From Alphaproteobacteria bacterium (GTDB lineage: Bacteria; Pseudomonadota; Alphaproteobacteria; Rickettsiales; UBA1997): 16,717 nucleotides of DNA. Positions 14,207 to 16,717 of the stretch are shown in pieces. The stretch covers positions 1 through 16,717 of the forward strand of contig VGDJ01000010.1 in the NCBI GenBank assembly GCA_016869775.1. Direction: 5' to 3'. The notes below the pieces were generated by a model. The model saw only the letters and a list, made by a program, of their open reading frames with translations. It was not told where the DNA came from and searched no databases. The translations under genes and the position numbers were made by a program. Each line of letters begins with the position of its first letter. Within the stretch, counting starts at the first letter, position 1.

Positions 14207-15136
14207 ATTACCACCCGAGATTATTGCTAATAACTTATGATTCTTGGCTATCCCAAATTTTTTTACATATATAGAGCAACCCGCTACAGACAAGGCCGAA
14301 GTTGGTTCAATCATCTCATTTAATTCATTACTTAATCTTTGTTGCCAATAAAAAATTTCCTCTTCTTTTATTTCGATTATAGCATCTAGAAGTTTCAAAT
14401 ATTCGAAACAACGATTTGAAATTTTTAGTGTCCTTGCTCCGTCTGCAATTGTCGTGGGAGATTCTTCATAACCAACAATCTGATTATTTTGAATAGATCG
14501 ATAAGCATCATTGGCATTTAGCGGTTCGCATCCATAAACTTTTATGGCTGAATCGATACCATTTTTAGCAATTATTGAACCCGATAACAAACCACCTCCA
14601 CCACATGGCGCAAATATCGCCTCAATCCCACCAATCTCTTCCAACGCCTCGAGAACACAAGTTCCTTGTCCCGCAATTACATCATCATTATCAGATGGAT
14701 GGATGAAAAAATAGCCTTCCGACTGCTTTTCTTCGGCTAAACGATTAGCCTCACTTCGTCTTTCACACAATACAACCTCAGCACCCAAATCTATTGTGGC
14801 CTGAACCTTAATTGGGGACGTTATTTTTGCCATATAAATAACAACCGGAATGTTAAATTTTTTGCCTACCAAAGCAACTGCTTGAGCATGATTTCCAGAA
14901 CTTTGAGCAACAATTTTATCAGGAAATTTACCGAATTTTTCTTGATAAGATAAAACGGCATTAAAAGCTCCACGAGCTTTGAAAGATTTGGTTTTTTGGC
15001 GATTATCCATTTTTAAATAAATCTGCGCACCGATTTCATCGTTGATTTTTTTGTTGGAAATAATTTCTGTATTTTTAATATAATTTTTAATTCTATTGCG
15101 GGCCGACAAAATATCTTGAAATTTCAATTCACTCAT
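14201..15136 (-). CDS. PLP-dependent threonine/serine dehydratase (TdcB/serine racemase-like)
   Basis: A 311-residue fold-type II PLP enzyme. The PLP lysine is K53 in KTKSFKARGAFNA, the substrate loop is SSGNHAQA (79-86), the phosphate-binding Gly loop is CGGGGLLSG (178-186), and the C-terminal ISGGN binds the pyridine ring. Threonine dehydratases deaminate threonine to 2-oxobutanoate and serine to pyruvate; serine racemases share the same fold and motifs and cannot be excluded. There is no C-terminal ACT domain, so it is not the isoleucine-inhibited IlvA type. The protein stops one residue after ISGGN, where relatives such as TdcB continue for about ten to twenty more residues, and its stop overlaps the end of the bactofilin gene. 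It is transcribed divergently from the Cys/Met-type PLP enzyme. Confidence 0.88.
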   Translation of the reverse strand: MSELKFQDILSARNRIKNYIKNTEIISNKKINDEIGAQIYLKMDNRQKTKSFKARGAFNAVLSYQEKFGKFPDKIVAQSSGNHAQAVALVGKKFNIPVVIYMAKITSPIKVQATIDLGAEVVLCERRSEANRLAEEKQSEGYFFIHPSDNDDVIAGQGTCVLEALEEIGGIEAIFAPCGGGGLLSGSIIAKNGIDSAIKVYGCEPLNANDAYRSIQNNQIVGYEESPTTIADGARTLKISNRCFEYLKLLDAIIEIKEEEIFYWQQRLSNELNEMIEPTSALSVAGCSIYVKKFGIAKNHKLLAIISGGNL

Positions 15137-15166
15137 AATTTTTGATTAATTTTATTTTCTTCTAAT

Positions 15167-15182
15167 CTTCAATACTTCAATA
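15167..15182. repeat. Perfect 8-bp tandem repeat in the divergent 70-base gap
   Basis: CTTCAATA occurs twice in a row (15167-15174, 15175-15182) between the two divergent PLP-enzyme genes. It could be a shared operator, but the gap is AT-rich and no clear -35/-10 pair was found in either direction. Confidence 0.35.
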
Positions 15183-15206
15183 TTAAAAATAAATTTCCAT
15201 AGCTAA

Positions 15207-16490
15207 ATGTATAAAAATTCTTACAAAAAAACCCTCATTGGCGACCGCAAACTAAGCCCCGAAACCCAAATGATGTCATACGGATATGATCCTTTTATGT
15301 CAGAAGGCGCAGTTAAACCGCCCGTATTTCTTACCTCAACTTTTGCATTCAAAAGCGCCGAAGATGGTGCAGAATTTTTTGAAATAGCCACCGGAAAAAA
15401 ACCCGCCCCCGAAACATCAGTTGGTGGACTTATTTATAGCCGAATAAATCACCCCAATCTTGAAATAATCGAAGATCGAATTGCGCTCCTTGAAAATGGC
15501 GAATCTTGCGCGGTCTTTTCAAGTGGGATGGCTGCTATTAGCACTACGATTTTATCACTACTTCGACCTAACGAGGTAATTATTCATTCATCACCCCTTT
15601 ATGGTGGAACTGAAGGCTTGGTCAGAAATGTTTTAAAAGAGTTTAATATAAAATCTTATGAATTTTCCGACGGCCTAGACTACCAATCCCTAAAATTAGA
15701 TTTTGAAGAAGCGCACAAAATTGGTAAAATTGGGGCAATTTTTATTGAAACTCCAGCCAACCCAACCAACGCCCTGATTGATTTCGAGATTGTGCGAAAA
15801 GTTGTTGATGAATTTAATCATAAACACAATCTTCAAATTGTAATCATTTGTGATAATACGCTACTAGGGCCAATTTTCCAAAAACCTCTGGCTAATGGAG
15901 TTGATTTGGTATGTTATTCGTTAACAAAATATGTTGGCGGTCATAGCGATTTAGTTGCCGGAGCAGTAATTGGGAAAAAAACCTTAATGGAAAAAATCCG
16001 AAGCTTCAGGATCGCTTTTGGTTCACATTTAGATCCTCATTCATCTTGGATGATTGGTCGATCGCTTGAAACTCTCTATTTACGCATGAACTATGCCACA
16101 AGATCAGCTGAAAAAATCGTTGATTGGCTTAATATAAAATTCCCTCAAATAAAAATTTATCACCCCAAATACATAAAAAACCTCGACTATCAAAAGACCT
16201 TTACTAAACAATGCCTCGATTATGGAAGCACATTTTCTTTTGTAATTGATGGCGGTCGAAAAAATGCTTTTAAATTCATCAACTCATTAAAAATCTTTAA
16301 ATCGGCTGTCAGTCTTGGCGGAACTGAATCGCTAGTTTGTCACCCAGCTTCAACTACTCATTCAGGATTATCCGAAGAATTACGCTACAAACTTGAAATC
16401 TTTGAAGGTCTAATTCGCTTATCAATTGGCATTGAAAATACCGAAGACTTGATAGCCGATCTCACTCAAGCTTTTAACAATTACCAATAA
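15207..16490 (+). CDS. Cys/Met-metabolism PLP enzyme (cystathionine gamma-synthase/methionine gamma-lyase family)
   Basis: A 427-residue fold-type I PLP enzyme. Family motifs are YSRINHPN (77-84, tetramer-mate Tyr and Arg), FSSGMAAIST (104-113), ETPANPTN (181-188), the CDNTLLGP loop (215-222, PLP-ring Asp216) and SLTKYVGGHSDLVAG with the PLP lysine K241, ending in LIRLSIGIENTEDL. The family includes cystathionine gamma-synthase and lyases, O-acylhomoserine sulfhydrylase and methionine gamma-lyase, and sequence reading alone does not settle the substrate. At 427 residues it is longer than typical MetB (about 390), with an N-terminal extension and a segment around 57-72 before the YSR motif; this is common in an alphaproteobacterial subfamily. 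The next gene begins one base after its stop. Confidence 0.88.
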   Translation: MYKNSYKKTLIGDRKLSPETQMMSYGYDPFMSEGAVKPPVFLTSTFAFKSAEDGAEFFEIATGKKPAPETSVGGLIYSRINHPNLEIIEDRIALLENGESCAVFSSGMAAISTTILSLLRPNEVIIHSSPLYGGTEGLVRNVLKEFNIKSYEFSDGLDYQSLKLDFEEAHKIGKIGAIFIETPANPTNALIDFEIVRKVVDEFNHKHNLQIVIICDNTLLGPIFQKPLANGVDLVCYSLTKYVGGHSDLVAGAVIGKKTLMEKIRSFRIAFGSHLDPHSSWMIGRSLETLYLRMNYATRSAEKIVDWLNIKFPQIKIYHPKYIKNLDYQKTFTKQCLDYGSTFSFVIDGGRKNAFKFINSLKIFKSAVSLGGTESLVCHPASTTHSGLSEELRYKLEIFEGLIRLSIGIENTEDLIADLTQAFNNYQ

Positions 16491-16491
16491 A

Positions 16492-16717
16492 ATGATTAAG
16501 TTTGCCTCATTTAACGTTAATTCTGTTAAAGCCAGACTTCCTCGTCTGAGTGACTGGCTAAAATCTTCAAATCCTGATGTAATTTGTCTTCAAGAATTAA
16601 AATGCGAAGATCATAATTTTCCTTTCGAAGCAATGCTTGATTTGGGTTATAATTGTGCAGTGTTTGGCCAAAAAACCTACAATGGAGTTGCAATTTTATC
16701 AAAGTATAAAATCGAAG
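16492..16717 (+). CDS. xth: Exodeoxyribonuclease III, N-terminal part (3' end outside window)
   Basis: The first 75 residues of an ExoIII/AP-endonuclease family protein, starting at the ATG one base after the preceding stop. Matching motifs are MIKFASFNVNSVKARLPRL (the catalytic Asn in FNVNS), DWLKSSNPDVICLQELKCED (the metal-binding Glu in QE.K) and FGQKTYNGVAILSK, all as in XthA. The enzyme cuts DNA at abasic sites and degrades 3' ends during base-excision repair. The catalytic Asp and His lie beyond the window, so integrity of the whole gene cannot be judged. Confidence 0.95.
   Translation, partial: MIKFASFNVNSVKARLPRLSDWLKSSNPDVICLQELKCEDHNFPFEAMLDLGYNCAVFGQKTYNGVAILSKYKIE

Overview
The window is a strongly AT-rich stretch of an alphaproteobacterial chromosome, probably from a Rickettsiales-like or similarly AT-rich lineage. 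The taxonomic signal is in the proteins. L31 has the alphaproteobacterial form, with TTWGKEGST and DVDPKNHPAW and no zinc cysteines. L34 is close to the alphaproteobacterial consensus. FixH-FixI-CcoS (cbb3 oxidase assembly), a COQ10/RatA-type START protein and an M23 peptidase-bactofilin pair are also typical of that class. No 16S rRNA or tRNA is present, so the order is inferred. Nothing marks the region as foreign: there is no transposase, integrase, phage gene, CRISPR array or tRNA.

Layout. (1) Positions 1-1482: the 3' part of ffh (SRP GTPase), a RatA/COQ10-like gene, and panD, which carries a one-base frameshift near its 5' end. (2) 1497-5258: a candidate promoter, then rpmH-rnpA-fixH-fixI-ccoS, all on + and tightly spaced, so translation and RNA-processing genes run directly into copper delivery for cytochrome cbb3 oxidase. 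(3) 5346-9174: a SPOR-domain lipoprotein, an unrecognised lipoprotein, a D-Ala-D-Ala carboxypeptidase, a YbaB nucleoid protein and trpF, nearly gapless. (4) 9303-11270: a large KimA-like APC-superfamily transporter, probably for K+, ending at a candidate bidirectional terminator. (5) 11304-12279, minus strand: rpmE followed by a BioH-like hydrolase. (6) 12556-14206: an M23 peptidase and bactofilin in overlapping frames. (7) 14201-15136, minus: a threonine/serine dehydratase. (8) 15207-16717: a Cys/Met-metabolism PLP enzyme and the 5' part of xth.

How the genes work together. Two envelope modules stand out. The SPOR lipoprotein, unknown lipoprotein and DacA probably act at the septum or in periplasmic peptidoglycan trimming. 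The M23 endopeptidase and bactofilin form a known type of local cell-wall-shaping module. FixH, FixI and CcoS imply a cbb3 oxidase encoded elsewhere, hence microaerobic respiration. TrpF, PanD and the two PLP enzymes show some retained amino-acid and cofactor metabolism. The dehydratase and, if it is a methionine gamma-lyase, the Cys/Met enzyme would both yield 2-oxobutanoate.

Most unusual points: the panD frameshift with every catalytic residue intact downstream; near-complete absence of Shine-Dalgarno sequences (19 of 20 visible starts); no TGA among 20 stop codons; a Lys/Gln-rich insertion in RnpA; a 12-bp tandem repeat immediately upstream of the M23-bactofilin -35 box; and the unrecognised lipoprotein of the envelope operon. 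I see no clearly new defence or mobile system.
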